From Gracilariopsis chorda (lineage: Eukaryota > Rhodophyta > Florideophyceae > Gracilariales > Gracilariaceae): DNA of 64,000 nt. The stretch is taken from contig NBIV01000214.1 in assembly GCA_003194525.1 (NCBI GenBank), positions 1-64,000 of the forward strand. The letters run 5' to 3'. This document shows positions 1 through 11,193 of the stretch, piece by piece. The position numbers and the translations under genes were made by a program. The first letter of the stretch is position 1; the number at the start of each line of letters is the position of its first letter. Under the pieces are notes generated by a model, which saw only the letters and a program-made list of their open reading frames with translations, was not told the origin of the DNA and searched no databases.

Positions 1-454
1 CCAAAGTAACCCGGATCAACCGCTCGTCGCACTGGACACCAGATGATGATTAAGAAACACGAAAAACAAACAACTGCTGAGCACACGATCACGGAGCCCA
101 GACTTCGAAACTAGACCGACTCGACCTCACGGATACGACCCGACAAACGACTCGGGATCCCAAAACACAAGATAGAGGGAGTGTCACACACAAAGTAGAT
201 AGCGATCGACAACACGGGCAACAACATAGGCCCAACTGAACAACAATAGCAAGTCAACGTCGAACCACTACCACCACAACGCCCTCAGGGAGGAACGCAA
301 ACCAAAGGAGAATGACCAACACCGACCAACAATGGATCAAGACACCCGACGCAACGACGAAAGAGGCAACAACAGCGAAACGGATGAACGGCGGTGAGGG
401 AGAGCGGCGACAGACGAACGATACGGAAAGGGATAGCGGCAGCGGTCAGCGGGG
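1..454 (-). mobile_element. 5' leader of an L1-type copia element running off the left edge
   Basis: This is the untranslated leader that follows the primer-binding site of a minus-strand L1 element. It is the near-identical inverted counterpart of 4062-4516, the leader of element A, down to the last base of the window. The gag-pol part of this element lies outside the window. Apparent open frames here repeat in inverted copies and are not genes. Confidence 0.7.
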
Positions 455-468
455 CTGGGCCCATAACC
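455..468 (-). other. Primer-binding site, half-tRNA-iMet type
   Basis: Read on the minus strand the site is GGTTATGGGCCCAG, starting directly after the LTR end TTTCAACA. It is complementary to the anticodon stem-loop (CTGGGCCCATAACC) of eukaryotic initiator tRNA-Met, as in Drosophila copia, where a 5' half-tRNA primes reverse transcription. Confidence 0.8.
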
Positions 469-1246
469 TGTTGAAAGTTGAAAGGAAGTTGAGGGGATGG
501 AAGGAAGTTCGCCAGCTCTAGCTTGGATTTACTTGGAGGTCCTTCAGGCACATCTTATATACCACTCTAAACTCGAATTGCGCGGGAACACCAACTACAA
601 GTAAAACCTAAACCACTAAGCAGGGACACTCAATACTATCAATCATCGTCTAACATGACATAGCCAGCTCAGCACAACCTCATTACATCAACGCACACCA
701 ACGCACCAACGTTCCGTAATAGTTACGTGCATACACATGACCATGACAAGGCACAAATTCACGACTCCAACACACGCCAGCACATGCCAACACATCACGG
801 TAAGTCAACACGTCACGGTAAGTCGGCACGTAACCTGTGGTGTTAGTGCCATGTCATCATGTGGCAATGCACACAACACCCACGTCATCAATATACCCGT
901 GCATGTGTAAACCTGTTGACAGTGCATGCGCACCTTACCATTGTACCAACCACTGCTGTACCACTTGTACCAGCTGTCAACCACTTCACCAGTATCCCCT
1001 GCACACAACGTACACTGTGACCACTGTAGTAGCTGGACACGTGGGTGTGCCCAACCGATCCAGTTATGCCATACCACTTGTACGCACCACGTTGCATATG
1101 TACATTTGCAGTAGCGTATCAGAAGCCAGTTTCACGTTGGGTTCGCGCACACGCGCATATGCGCTCTTGCAGAGGTACCCTCTAAAACAGCCCATGCTCC
1201 CCGGAACATTTGGTTTTCAGTGACAGCACAGGTACTACTGCCAACA
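469..1246 (-). repeat. L1-type LTR, minus orientation
   Basis: A 778-bp LTR. On the minus strand it begins TGTTGGCAGTAGTACC and ends CTTTCAACA next to the primer-binding site. It is almost identical to 3269-4047 in inverted orientation and clearly less like 9269-10056. It carries the block GCGCATATGCGC followed by an inverted CCAAT box that the other LTR subfamilies share. Confidence 0.85.
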
Positions 1247-3268
1247 AAGAACGCTGTCACATGAATCCAGATAACTCTGACAACCACTTACCAGAAGCGA
1301 TCTTGGATCAGCTGAAGCTCAACTCAGTCGAAAAGCCCAAACGCTCCGAAAAGTCATCACGGAAGGCGTCCAAGGTTGAGATTGCTGGAGTTGCAAGTGA
1401 GAAGTCATCAGTGGTATTGCCGGTTATTGATTGCATCGACACATTTGCATACAGTGGTGCTACCTCTCATTTGTTCTGTTCTGTATCTGATTTTGTTCCA
1501 AACACACTAATTGACATACCAAATAAGACAATTGAACTAGCGGACATCAGCAATGTCACTGCCACCCAACAAGAAGATGTCATACTACTCTTCTTTGATG
1601 TGAACCTCAGGTTGTCTGAAATACTGCTTGTTCCTAATCTTGGATATAACTTAGTGTCTGTGGGTTGTTTAGCTGACAAGGGTATCCAATCACTGTTCTG
1701 TGATAAGGAAGTACGCCTACATCATGAAGATGGGTTTCAGGTTGGACATGGGTCTCGTCATCATCGCTCCGGTTTATACACCTTGCCCAACCCAATCGCC
1801 CATACGGACATATCCAAGATGCTTTCTGCAACGGACAACCGCACAAATTCATTGTGGCATCGCCCGACTGGCACATATGAATGAGCATGACCTATAACAG
1901 GTTCACGACCATGTGGAAGGAGTCCGAAAGATCAAGTGCATGAAGGAGGTATGTCGGTTATGTCGCCTTGGCAAGGCACATAAGCTGCCATTTATGGGCA
2001 AGTTTAAACGATCCCAAGCACGTTGGGGACATTGTGCACTCAGACATTATGGGTCCGATAGTGCCATCACTCCCATACCGACTACGCTACGCGTCTCGAT
2101 TTGTGAATGATCACTCGCGATACGCAGTACTAGGGTTCATGATGGCAAAGCTATGAGATCAGTGAAGTGTTCCTGGGTGTGAGGCCAAAAGCTCAAACAG
2201 CTTGGAGGAGAGCATGTGCTTATTCGAATACTGAACTCTAACAACGCAGAAGAGTACATTGCCTTGCAAAAGAATCCCAAGAATGGTCTCCAGGAGGTAT
2301 CGGTTTCCCCACCGTATACCCCAGAACATAATGCTGTTGGCAGAGCACATCAATCGCACTATGGTTGAAGCTGCCCGAGCTTTGCTCATTGAAGCCAATC
2401 TTCCAGAATGTTTGTGGTCATAGGGACTAAGACATGTGATTTATGGTCGCAATAGAGTGATGCACTCCTCGACTGGCGTGACTCCGTATGTCCTACTGAC
2501 TGAGACTACGCCTTCTTTGACGTATATCAGAGCATTGGGATGTGCGGCATATGTACTAAAAATGAATCCGGACACCAAGTTCGGGTCTCGTGCGCTTGAG
2601 AGAGTGTACTTGCAGAGTCTTGAGCATGGTGTTTACGAGGTCCAAGTTAGTGGTCACGACGATATTCCTCGAGTAGTAAGGTCACATCATGTCACTTTGA
2701 TGAGTCTAGGTTCCCTGGTGCACCATATCTTAGCAACTATGTAGATGACGAGAGCACATCAGACTATACGTATAGTTCTGAGGATGATATGGATGCCATC
2801 AGCTCGGATGAGTTCGCTGTTGACGATGTTCAGGACGTCATATCAACCTCAGAAAATGGTACCATAGACCACCCTGAGGCAGCTACAGAAATGATGGTTG
2901 ACCCTGCAACATCAAACATTGAATGATGCCGAGCACAGTTCTAGTGATGAATAGGGGTCAAATGGCGACGAAGGTGACATTGAACAAGTAAATGATGACG
3001 CTGAGTCGTAGTCACGATATCCCTCGTCGCCCCAGGCGTGCACCACAACGCTGGTGGCATATGGCCGGCACAGCCAGATCTGAGGTTGTGGTTACCACGA
3101 GTGATGATCCCTCACTCAAAGAAGCACTGTCTGCAACCCTAACTGAAAGAGAGAAATGGCTGCATGCTATTGATGACAAGTTCACATCTTTAGAAGACAA
3201 GGGTACATGGGTTGTGGATGACTCACCAAAGTCCCAGCCCCTACCAACGCATGTCATACTGAAGGTGA
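1247..3268 (+). pseudogene. copia gag-pol fragment (gag end, protease, integrase, start of RT)
   Basis: A decayed piece of a copia polyprotein trapped between two inverted L1 LTRs. It starts inside the zinc knuckle, at the CHMNPDNSDN segment that follows it in other copies, continues through the protease region (YSGATSHLF, where the usual D is now Y), the integrase N-terminal zinc domain and core (HSDIMGPIVPS, TPEHNAVG), and reaches the start of reverse transcriptase (LPTHVILKV) at 3268. Frames shift repeatedly, for example near 1884-1913, 2156, 2430 and 2930. The closest relative in the window is the integrase-RT piece at 35046-37041. It is non-functional. Confidence 0.8.
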
Positions 3269-4047
3269 TGTTGGCAGTAGTACCTGTGCTGTCACTGAAA
3301 ACCAAATGTTCCGGGGAGCATGGGCTGCTTTAGAGGGTACCTCTGCAAAAGCGCATATGCGCGTGTGCGCGAACCCAACGTGAAACTGGCTTCTGATTGG
3401 CTACTGCAAATGTACATATGCAACGTGGTGCGTACAAATGGTATGGCATAACTGGATCGGTTGGACACACCCACGCGTCCAGCTACTACAGTGGTCACAG
3501 TGTACGTTGTGTGCAGGGGATACTGGTGAAGTGGTTGACAGCTGGTACAAGTGGTACAGCAGTGGTTGGTACAATGGTAAGGTGCGCATGCACTGTCAAC
3601 AGGTTTACACATGCACGGGTATATTGATGACGTGGGGTGTTGTGTGCATTGCCACATGATGACATGGCACTAACACCACAGGTTACGTGCCGACTTACCG
3701 TGACGTGTTGACTTACCGTGATGTGTTGGCATGTGCTGGCGTGTGTTGGAGTCGTGAATTTGTGCCTTGTCATGGTCATGTGTATGCACGTAACTATTAC
3801 GGAACATTGGTGCGTTGGTGTGCGTTGATGTAATGAGGTTGTGCTGAGCTGGCTATGTCATGTTAGATGATGATTGGTAGTATTGAGTGTCCCTGCTTAG
3901 TGGTTTAGGTTTTACTTGTAGTTGGTGTTCCCGCGCAATTCGAGTTTAGAGTGGTACATAAGATGTGCCTGAAGGACCTCCAAGTAAATCCAAGCTAGAG
4001 CTGGCGAACTTCCCTTCCATCCCCTCAACGTCTTTCAACTTTCAACA
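3269..4047 (+). repeat. L1-type LTR, 5' LTR of element A
   Basis: A 779-bp LTR starting TGTTGGCAGTAG and ending TTTCAACA before the primer-binding site. Its inverted twin is 469-1246; together with the leaders the arms of the inverted repeat are at least 1.24 kb, 1-1246 against 3269-4516. The TATA region near 3955 reads GGTACATAAG, weaker than in L2 and L3. Confidence 0.85.
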
Positions 4048-4061
4048 GGTTATGGGCCCAG
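4048..4061 (+). other. Primer-binding site of element A
   Basis: GGTTATGGGCCCAG directly abuts the LTR end ACA. It is complementary to the anticodon arm of initiator tRNA-Met. Confidence 0.85.
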
Positions 4062-5225
4062 CCCCGCTGACCGCTGCCGCTATCCCTTTCCGTATCGTTC
4101 GTCTGTCGCCGCTCTCCCTCACCGCCGTCCATCCGTTTCGCTGTTGTTGCCTCTTTCGTCGTTGCGTCGGGTGTCTTGATCCCATTGTTGGTCGGTGTTG
4201 GTCATTCTCCTTTGGTTTGCGTTCCTCCCTGAGGGCGTTGGGGTGGTAGTGGTTCGACGTTTACTTCCTATCGTTGTTGAGTTGGGCCTCCGTTGTTGCC
4301 CGTGTTGTCGATCGCTATCTACTTTGTGTGTGACACTCCCTCTATCTTGTGTTTTGGGATCCCCGAGTCGTTTGTCGGGTCGGATCAGTGAGTTCGAGTC
4401 GGTCTAGTTTCGAAGTCTGGGCTCCGTGATCGTTTGCTCAGCAGTTGTTTGTTTTTCGTGTTTCTTAATCATCATCTGGTGTCCAGTGCGACGAGCGGTT
4501 GATCCGGGTTACTTTGGGTGATTCCAGGTATCCGGGGACGTGAGCCTGGCGGCTTGAACCAAAGCGGGTGTACTGTCGAGCGGCTTCCCACCGGTCCTTT
4601 TGGGTATATAACGGTGTTGTTTTGTAAAGACCTGGGAAGTTCATCGGGTGCATTCGTGGACGGGGTGCTTTGGCGTACTGCACTGGTGCAAGTATTAATC
4701 TCTTCGTGTTGATGCTGACTGTGTGTTGGGATACTTGGGCTGTGGTGAAGGTATTTCATAACGAGCTTTTGATCTGTGCATCTGACCTTCGGGTGTTTGT
4801 ACGGGGAGGCGACGTGGCGTAGGCTGACCTCCTTTTCAGGATCAGGCTGCGTGTGACCTTTTTTGGTTGCACTTCAGTAGGCTACTTTGGATACCAGAGT
4901 AACTTCAGTCTCGAGGTCGCGCAAGTTCTTGCAAGGGACCAGAGAGGGTGTATTGGTGAAGGAATATCTTTGGTCACTAACCATCCTCTGGACATCTCTT
5001 AGAGAGCATCGCACCTTCTCCTCAAACGCAGGAGGAGGTAGACAGAAGAAGTCGTTTCCTACCCGGAGGGTCTCCGGGGGCCAGGGGTCCCTCTCCCTGA
5101 GGTAGCGGGAATAGTATTCCCTGTCAGTGCCCTGGAATTTGAAGTTTTTGTTTCTTTTGTTTGTTTCTTACTATTTATAACTGTCTGTTGATGTAATTAC
5201 ACCTTGTTGTTCATTTTCACCTACA
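4062..5225 (+). mobile_element. Leader of element A
   Basis: About 1.16 kb of untranslated sequence between the primer-binding site and the first gag ATG. The first 455 bases match the inverted leader at 1-454. No conserved coding frame is seen. A T-rich stretch at 5140-5170 precedes gag. Confidence 0.6.
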
Positions 5226-8200
5226 ATGGACTCGTTTGGTGGCATCAAGATCGAGAAGTTGGGAGAGGATAACTTCCATGTATGGAAGCAAAAATTTGAG
5301 TTGCTTCTGGTGCTCAAAGACCTCGATGAACATCTCAAAACAACCAAACCCACGGACGATGACGAGGTGTCAGAGTGGAAAAAGAAAGATGCCAAGGCAC
5401 GAGCTGTGATTGGTCTAACCATCAGTGAAGAGCATTTGGATCATGTTAGAGACACCGAAAATTCTGCAGAAATGTGGAAAGCCATATGCCATTTGTTTCA
5501 GCGCAAGACGCTGCTCAACCGAATCAATGCGCGACGTTCCTTCTATACTGCCAAGATGCGGGATGACGAGAAAATGTTACAGTTCATCAATCGCGTACGA
5601 CATCTTGCATCGGATCTTAAGGGTATGGACATCACCGTTGAGGAGGAATACATTGCTATGGCTATCTTATGTGGACTACCGGAACGCTTTGAGCACCTCA
5701 TTGTCGCCATTGACACTACAATTGGTGACTGCAAACTCGAGCTGGAGTTTGTGAAGAGTTGTTTGCTGCAAGAAGAGCAGCGAATGCATGACCGTGCCAG
5801 GGAAGAATCTGGTATTGACGCAGCTTTGGTCGGCAGGGAGTCTCGGAAGAAGTCAGTTGTGTGCTACTACTGTGGCAAGAAGGGTCATATCCACAGAAAC
5901 TATTTTAAGAAACAGCTTGATGAGGCTAATAAAGGACAAGATGCTGCTGCCCACCCTAGTGTGCACATGGTTCTCGGCAACGAGAACGCTGCGGGCTGCA
6001 GTGATTCTGACTACGTGTGTCTCATTGCCATCGGTTCTAACAAGGCCACCAACAGTGACTGGATCGTCGACTCTGGAGCAACTGCGCACATGACTTATGA
6101 TGAATCCATGTTTCAAACATACGAGAGCCAAATTTCGTCCGGTGTGAGCATCGGTAATGATTCCAAGTTAGAGTCACGTGGACATGGCAGTGTCAACATT
6201 GATCCTGCTGTTGAAGGGCAAAAGCGTAAGTGCCGGTTGAGAAATGTGGTGCATGTACCGAGCTTGAAGTACCATCCGCTCTCAGTATCTTCCATGTGTC
6301 ACTGGGTTGCTACTGTGGTGTTCGACAAGCACGAAGTATTTGTGTATAAGGGCTCGTCGCTGTTTGCAAAAGGGCGTCGAATTAAAGGCCTGTACTACTT
6401 GTGCCCGACATTGACCAATCGACACAATCCAATAGCGCACTTCTGTCAGACTTGTCACTATGACATCGACGAATGGCTCATGTAAATGTGGATGACATCA
6501 AACACATGGCTCGAAATGGTGTTGTAGCAGGGCTGAATGTGGATGTGACTCAATCGATTGATGTGTGTGACTCCTGTATTGTGGCCAAGTCTACCCGCGC
6601 TCCGACTCCCAAGCAAGGTGGGGAACGGGCTAAGGCACCATTGGACCTCGTCCACTCTGATATTTGTGGTCCAATACAGGTTGTTTCATTGGGTGGTTCG
6701 CGTTACTTTGTCACATTCATTGATGACTACTCCCGTTTTTTGCTTCGTGTACATGCTGAAAACGAAAGATAAGGTGCTGCGAATGATTTTAAAGTGGCTC
6801 AAGCTTGTCAAAAACCAGACCGCCACGCATTTGAAGACTATAGCTGCGCGCGGATGTGTGTTAAATGCGTTACGCACAGATAACGCTGGTGAATATTTGT
6901 CACACAAGTTTACACACGACCTTGAATGCCATGGTATAGAACATCAGCGCACGGTGCCTTACAACCCAGATCAAAATGGTCTCGCAGAACGCTTTAACTG
7001 AACACTCATGGACTTGGTGAGGTCAACGTTGCATCAAAAGAATCTGCCTAAACGTTTCTGGGCAGAGGAACTGAACGTTGCAGTGTAAGTGCGAAATAGA
7101 GTGACATGCAAGGCCCTCCCAAATAACGTGACACCATTCGAGTTGTGGAGTGGACAAAATTCTGACTTGAGCAATCTGCGTGTGTTTGTTAGTCGGTGCT
7201 GTTACAAAGTAGTGGACCACAAGCTGAAGAAGCTAGAGCAACTTGCAATAGAGGCGATCTTTATTGGGTACACATCTGGGTTGCATGGGTACAAATTGTG
7301 GGATGATCAGAATAAGAAGGTAGTTGTGTCCAGGGATGTGAGATTTGACGAGTGTAGTGATTCCGATCAGCGTATTCACCACGTCACTGATGACGACTAT
7401 GCTGAAATTGACATATCAGAAAAGTTAAAATCGAACGCCACTCCTATTTTTACGACACCCACCCATGCTGCTCAAAATGATGCTGTGGCACCAGACACTG
7501 CAGTTGACGATGATTCAGAGAGTCACAATGAGGCCCCAGCTGCTCCTGAGAGTGAGCCAGATATACCAGAAGCACAAACACTCCGAAGGTCCACTCGTGA
7601 ACGCAAAGCACCTACCTCTTGGTGGCGTGGCACAGCCATACTCACAGCCAGTGATGACATCCCATCTTCGTATTCGGATGCAGTGTCACGACCAGATTCC
7701 AAAGCATGGATCAAAGCTATGGAAAGTGAGTATGAGTCCTTGATGGAGCATGACACATGGGACTTAGTGCCAAGACCAGCCAACAGCAACGTGATTTCGT
7801 GCAAATGGATATTTGTGCCAAAGTATGAGGCCAGTGCAAGTGGTGATCCAACAGTGCGGTACAAGGCCCGCGTGGTTGCTCGTGGTTTCCTACAAGTTTA
7901 GGGCCTCGATTTTTCAGAGACGTATGCGCCAGTAGTCAAGTCGACATCTATAAGGGTGATTCTGTCCATTGTGGCAGTGCAGGACTACCAATTACACCAG
8001 ATGGATGTGAAGACTGCATTCTTGAAAGGCGACCTCGAGGTAACTGTGTACATGGAGCAGCCAGATGGGTTCGTCAAAGCTGGCAACGAGGACTTGGTGT
8101 GCATACTAAAGAAAGCTCTATATGGGCTGCGACAGGCACCAAGGCAATGGCACGCAAAAATTGATGCCTTTCTTGTTGAAGAACTGGGTCTGAAGCCAAA

Positions 8201-9248
8201 CAGTGCTGACGAGTGTGTTTACATCGGGATGATACTGGAAGTGCTGGCGATCATTGCTCTGTACGTGGACGACATAATTATAGCAAATCCATCAATGGAT
8301 GCAATAGATCGAGTGAAGACTGAGCTGTCGAACCGTTTTAGAATGAAGGACCTGAATGATGCTCGCATTATTCAAGGATTCGAGATTCGTCGGGACCAAG
8401 CTAAGAAAATGTTGTACCTCACGCAATCAGCGTACAAGTTCAAGTTCCTCGAACGGTTTGGCATGTGTCAGTCGAAGCCAGTGGAAAATCCCATGGACTC
8501 CAAAGTGGACCTTACTCAGATTGAGGAACCTATGAAAAGCATCCCATACAGGCAAATGATTGGCTCTCTAATCTATCTTTCTGTGGGTACTCGACTGGAC
8601 ATATCTTTTGCAGTGTCTAAGCTAGCAAAATATGTCTAGAAACCAGGAGAGACTCATTGGAAGGCAGTCAAGCGTGTACTGAGGTACCTCAGTGGCACTC
8701 GATCTTTTGGACTCACGTATGGATCATGCTCGGATACTCAGCTTTAGGGATATGTAGACTCGGACTGGGCAGGTGACACATCCACTTGCAAGTCTACTAG
8801 TAGTTATGTGTTCATAATGAGTGGTGCTCCTCTGTCTTGGAGCTCGCGCCAACAGGAAGTAGTTGCGCTGTCCAGTGCTGAGGCTGAGTATGTGAATCTA
8901 TGTTCCGGAGCGAAAGAGGCGATATGGCTGAGAAGAGTTTGGAGTGCCATTAGTGATGCCATTGTTCTGCACGTAGATGAGTCAGTAAGGCTGATGGTTG
9001 AACCCACAACAGTTTATGTGGACAACCAAGGCTGCATAGACCTCGCCCAGAATGGAGTTGTCAATAAGCGTACCAAGCATATCGACATTCGCTTTCACTT
9101 CACACGAGAGGCTCTACTTGAGAAAGCTATTCAGCTGCAGTACTGCTCCACGGATGGCATGGTTGCTGATATGTTTACGAAGGCACTTGGTCGCGTGAAG
9201 CTGGAGAAGTTCTGCGGTGACAATGGCCAGCTACCCCTAGACTTATGA
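5226..9248 (+). pseudogene. Element A gag-pol polyprotein (broken copia)
   Basis: A copia polyprotein in the order gag, zinc knuckle, protease, integrase, reverse transcriptase, RNase H. The ATG at 5226 opens gag (MDSFGGIKIEKLGEDNFHVW). The knuckle at about 5862-5905 reads CYYCGKKGHIHRNYF, with the last Cys lost. The protease motif WIVDSGATAHM is at 6060-6092. Integrase catalytic positions are in DICGPI (about 6660), RTDNAGEY (about 6870) and GLAERFN (about 6980). The RT motif YVDDIIIA is at 8262-8285, and RNase H runs to ADMFTKALGRVKLEKF and ends at 9248. Most of it is in one frame; two opposing frameshifts bracket 6460-6770, and in-frame stops occur at 7000, 7087, 7900, 8637 and 8745. It cannot make a full polyprotein. 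Confidence 0.9.
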
Positions 9249-9258
9249 AGTCAGTGAC

Positions 9259-9268
9259 AGAGGGAGGG
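9259..9268 (+). other. Polypurine tract of element A
   Basis: AGAGGGAGGG immediately precedes the 3' LTR start TGTTAGAAAAG. This is the usual position for plus-strand priming. Confidence 0.75.
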
Positions 9269-10056
9269 TGTTAGAAAAGTACCTGTTCTGTCACTGAAAA
9301 CCAAATGTTCCGGGGAGCATGGGCTGTTTTGGAGCGGGCCGCTGCAAAAGCACATATGCGTCGCTGTCCAAACTCAACGTGAATCTGGCTTTTGATTGGC
9401 CACTGCAAATACACGTATGCACTGTAGTGCGTACAAGTGGTAGTTCACATGCGGGTTAGATTGGCACACCCACGTGTACAGCTAGTACAGTGCGCACAGT
9501 GTACAGGGCACGTACCTATGATAGTTGGACACACTGCACATGTGGTACAGCAGTGGTACCTTGGTGAGGAGTATGGGTACTGTCATCAGGTTTATAGGTA
9601 CACCAAGTGGTTAATGACGTGTGAGTTGATGCACTTACACGTACACGTAATGTGGTGAACTACCGTGACGTGCATGGATGAATTTGGATGCGTTGGCATG
9701 CGTTGGCATGCGTTGGCATGTGAATCTGTGTTGTGTGTTGTGAATTTGTGCTTGTTCATGGTTGTGTGCAGGCACGTAAGTTATGGTGCCGTGTTGGCGC
9801 GTTATTGTGTTGAGTTGATGTAATGTATCATGAGTTAGTGCTAGCGTGGCTATGTTATGTTACATGATAATTGGTAGTATTGAGTGTCCCCAGCTACTGG
9901 TTTAGGTTTCAGTTGAAGTCCAAGTTGCGAGTAAGATGAATATAGAGTTCTATATAATTTGTGATTGTAGAACCTCCAAGTAAATCGGAGTCAGAGCTGG
10001 CGAACTTCCTTTGCATTCCCCTACCTTTCCTTTCCCTTCCCCTTCAACTTCTAACA
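9269..10056 (+). repeat. L1-related LTR, 3' LTR of element A
   Basis: A 788-bp LTR, TGTTAGAAAAG...CTTCTAACA. It is colinear with 3269-4047 but substantially diverged, too far for a normal LTR pair of one young insertion. A 10-bp unit, GCGTTGGCAT, is repeated three times near 9690-9720. It ends directly against RT sequence at 10057. Confidence 0.8.
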
Positions 10057-10379
10057 CACCATGTGTTTTCAGGCGCAAATTACCTGCTGAGACTTATGCA
10101 TACATCCTGGTATACGTGGATGACCTTCTCATATTTACGCCTAGGGCCGAACAACGTTCTCAGTTATTGGAGGAGCTCAAGTCCTTGTATGATCCACGTG
10201 TTGACACTCGTGTGAGAATGTATCTTGGTGTTGAGTTTTCCTGGAACATAAACTCTAATCGCCAACTGCTAGGTGTGAAACTTGCACAGCCGTTGTATGT
10301 CAGTGGCATGTTACGGCGGTTTGGACTTGAGCATAGCAAGCCTTCACGGAGCCCAATGGTGGAATCCTTTTTTTCTTCA
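10057..10379 (+). pseudogene. copia reverse transcriptase fragment (second half)
   Basis: The coding frame opens at the LTR junction with PCVFRRKLPAETYAY and includes the catalytic YVDDLLIF near 10115-10140. It continues to SKPSRSP and stops around 10380, where an L2 LTR begins. The RNase H domain is absent. The closest relative is 36627-36945. The first half of this RT is not adjacent; the fragment is fused to the end of the preceding L1 LTR. Confidence 0.85.
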
Positions 10380-11193
10380 TGTTGATGATAGCACATGGTC
10401 GAGTGCCTGGTAGTCCTGGGACATCATGGTGCAGCACCTGGAAACAAAGTTTCATATAACGGAGGGCTGTTTTTGGGAGCTGCTCTACAAAAGCGCATAC
10501 GCGTGTGTTCTCAAACCCAACGTGAAATGCGCATGTGATTGAATACTGCATATACTCATATGCAATGTAATGGTTACAAGTGTTGTGCATCGTAAGGGTC
10601 ATGGGCATTTAACTGGCCACTTGGCATAAGGTGAATAGGCATGGTACTTGGGAATATGTGTGGCTACATCTGGTTTACAGGTACATGCAGATATTGCATA
10701 GGTGCAGTTGTGCACGTAAGCACGTGCCATGCACGCAACACACCTAGGGTATGTACATAGATGCCATGGCATGTGAATTTGTGCTTTCTCATAGTCATGA
10801 TGATGCAAGTAAGTGCTTACACAGTGCTGTCACATGCTGGCACATTGTTGGCATGTCTCTGGTTCACTTTTTGCACATTTGTGGCAGCCTGGTTCACTTG
10901 GTGTGCGTTGTTGTAATGTGTTGTTATGATCTTATGCATGGTTGTACATACCTGTAATCAGTGTGTGCTACCCTTATTGTGTTATGTTTGATTATGATTG
11001 GTAGTATTGGGTGTCCCCACTTAGTGGTGTAGGGTTTTCTTGTAGCGTTAGTGCGAACTAGAGGTGCTATATAAGACTCCAAAGTCGCAGTACCAAGTAA
11101 ACGTGCCTCCAATTCTGGCAACCTTCACTCTTCATTTTCTTTCTTTCTTTCCCTTTCATTTCCGTCGAAGCCCAACATCATTTCATATCTACA
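10380..11193 (+). repeat. L2-type LTR, plus orientation
   Basis: An 814-bp LTR starting TGTTGATGATAGCACATGG and ending TTTCATATCTACA. It is followed not by a primer-binding site but by ATGGT and the reverse-oriented RT of element B. It is a close relative of 28325-29135, which abuts element C at the same coding position. Confidence 0.85.
11068..11075 (+). promoter_or_regulatory. LTR TATA box (L2)
   Basis: TATATAAG lies about 120 bp before the LTR end. The same box occurs at the same place in other L2 and L3 LTRs. Confidence 0.6.

Larger units (their letters stand above)
3269..10056 (+). mobile_element. Element A: copia retrotransposon with mismatched LTRs
   Basis: The unit consists of an L1 LTR, primer-binding site, long leader, gag-pol reading region, polypurine tract and second LTR, all on the plus strand. 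The two LTRs are plainly diverged from each other (many substitutions and indels), while the left one is almost identical to the inverted LTR at 469-1246. Flanking bases also fail to form a 5-bp duplication (GGTGA on the left, CACCA on the right). The unit is therefore probably a recombinant between two L1 copies rather than one clean insertion. No intact polyprotein remains. Confidence 0.8.

Noticed and set aside
285-551. Open frame resembling the one at 3965-4249
   Set aside because: Both are inverted copies of an LTR end and leader; the shared frame comes from repeat identity, not from a gene.
3292-3779. His/Thr/Cys-rich frames in LTR sequence
   Set aside because: They recur in every L1 LTR copy, in either orientation, and reflect CA/GT-rich LTR composition.
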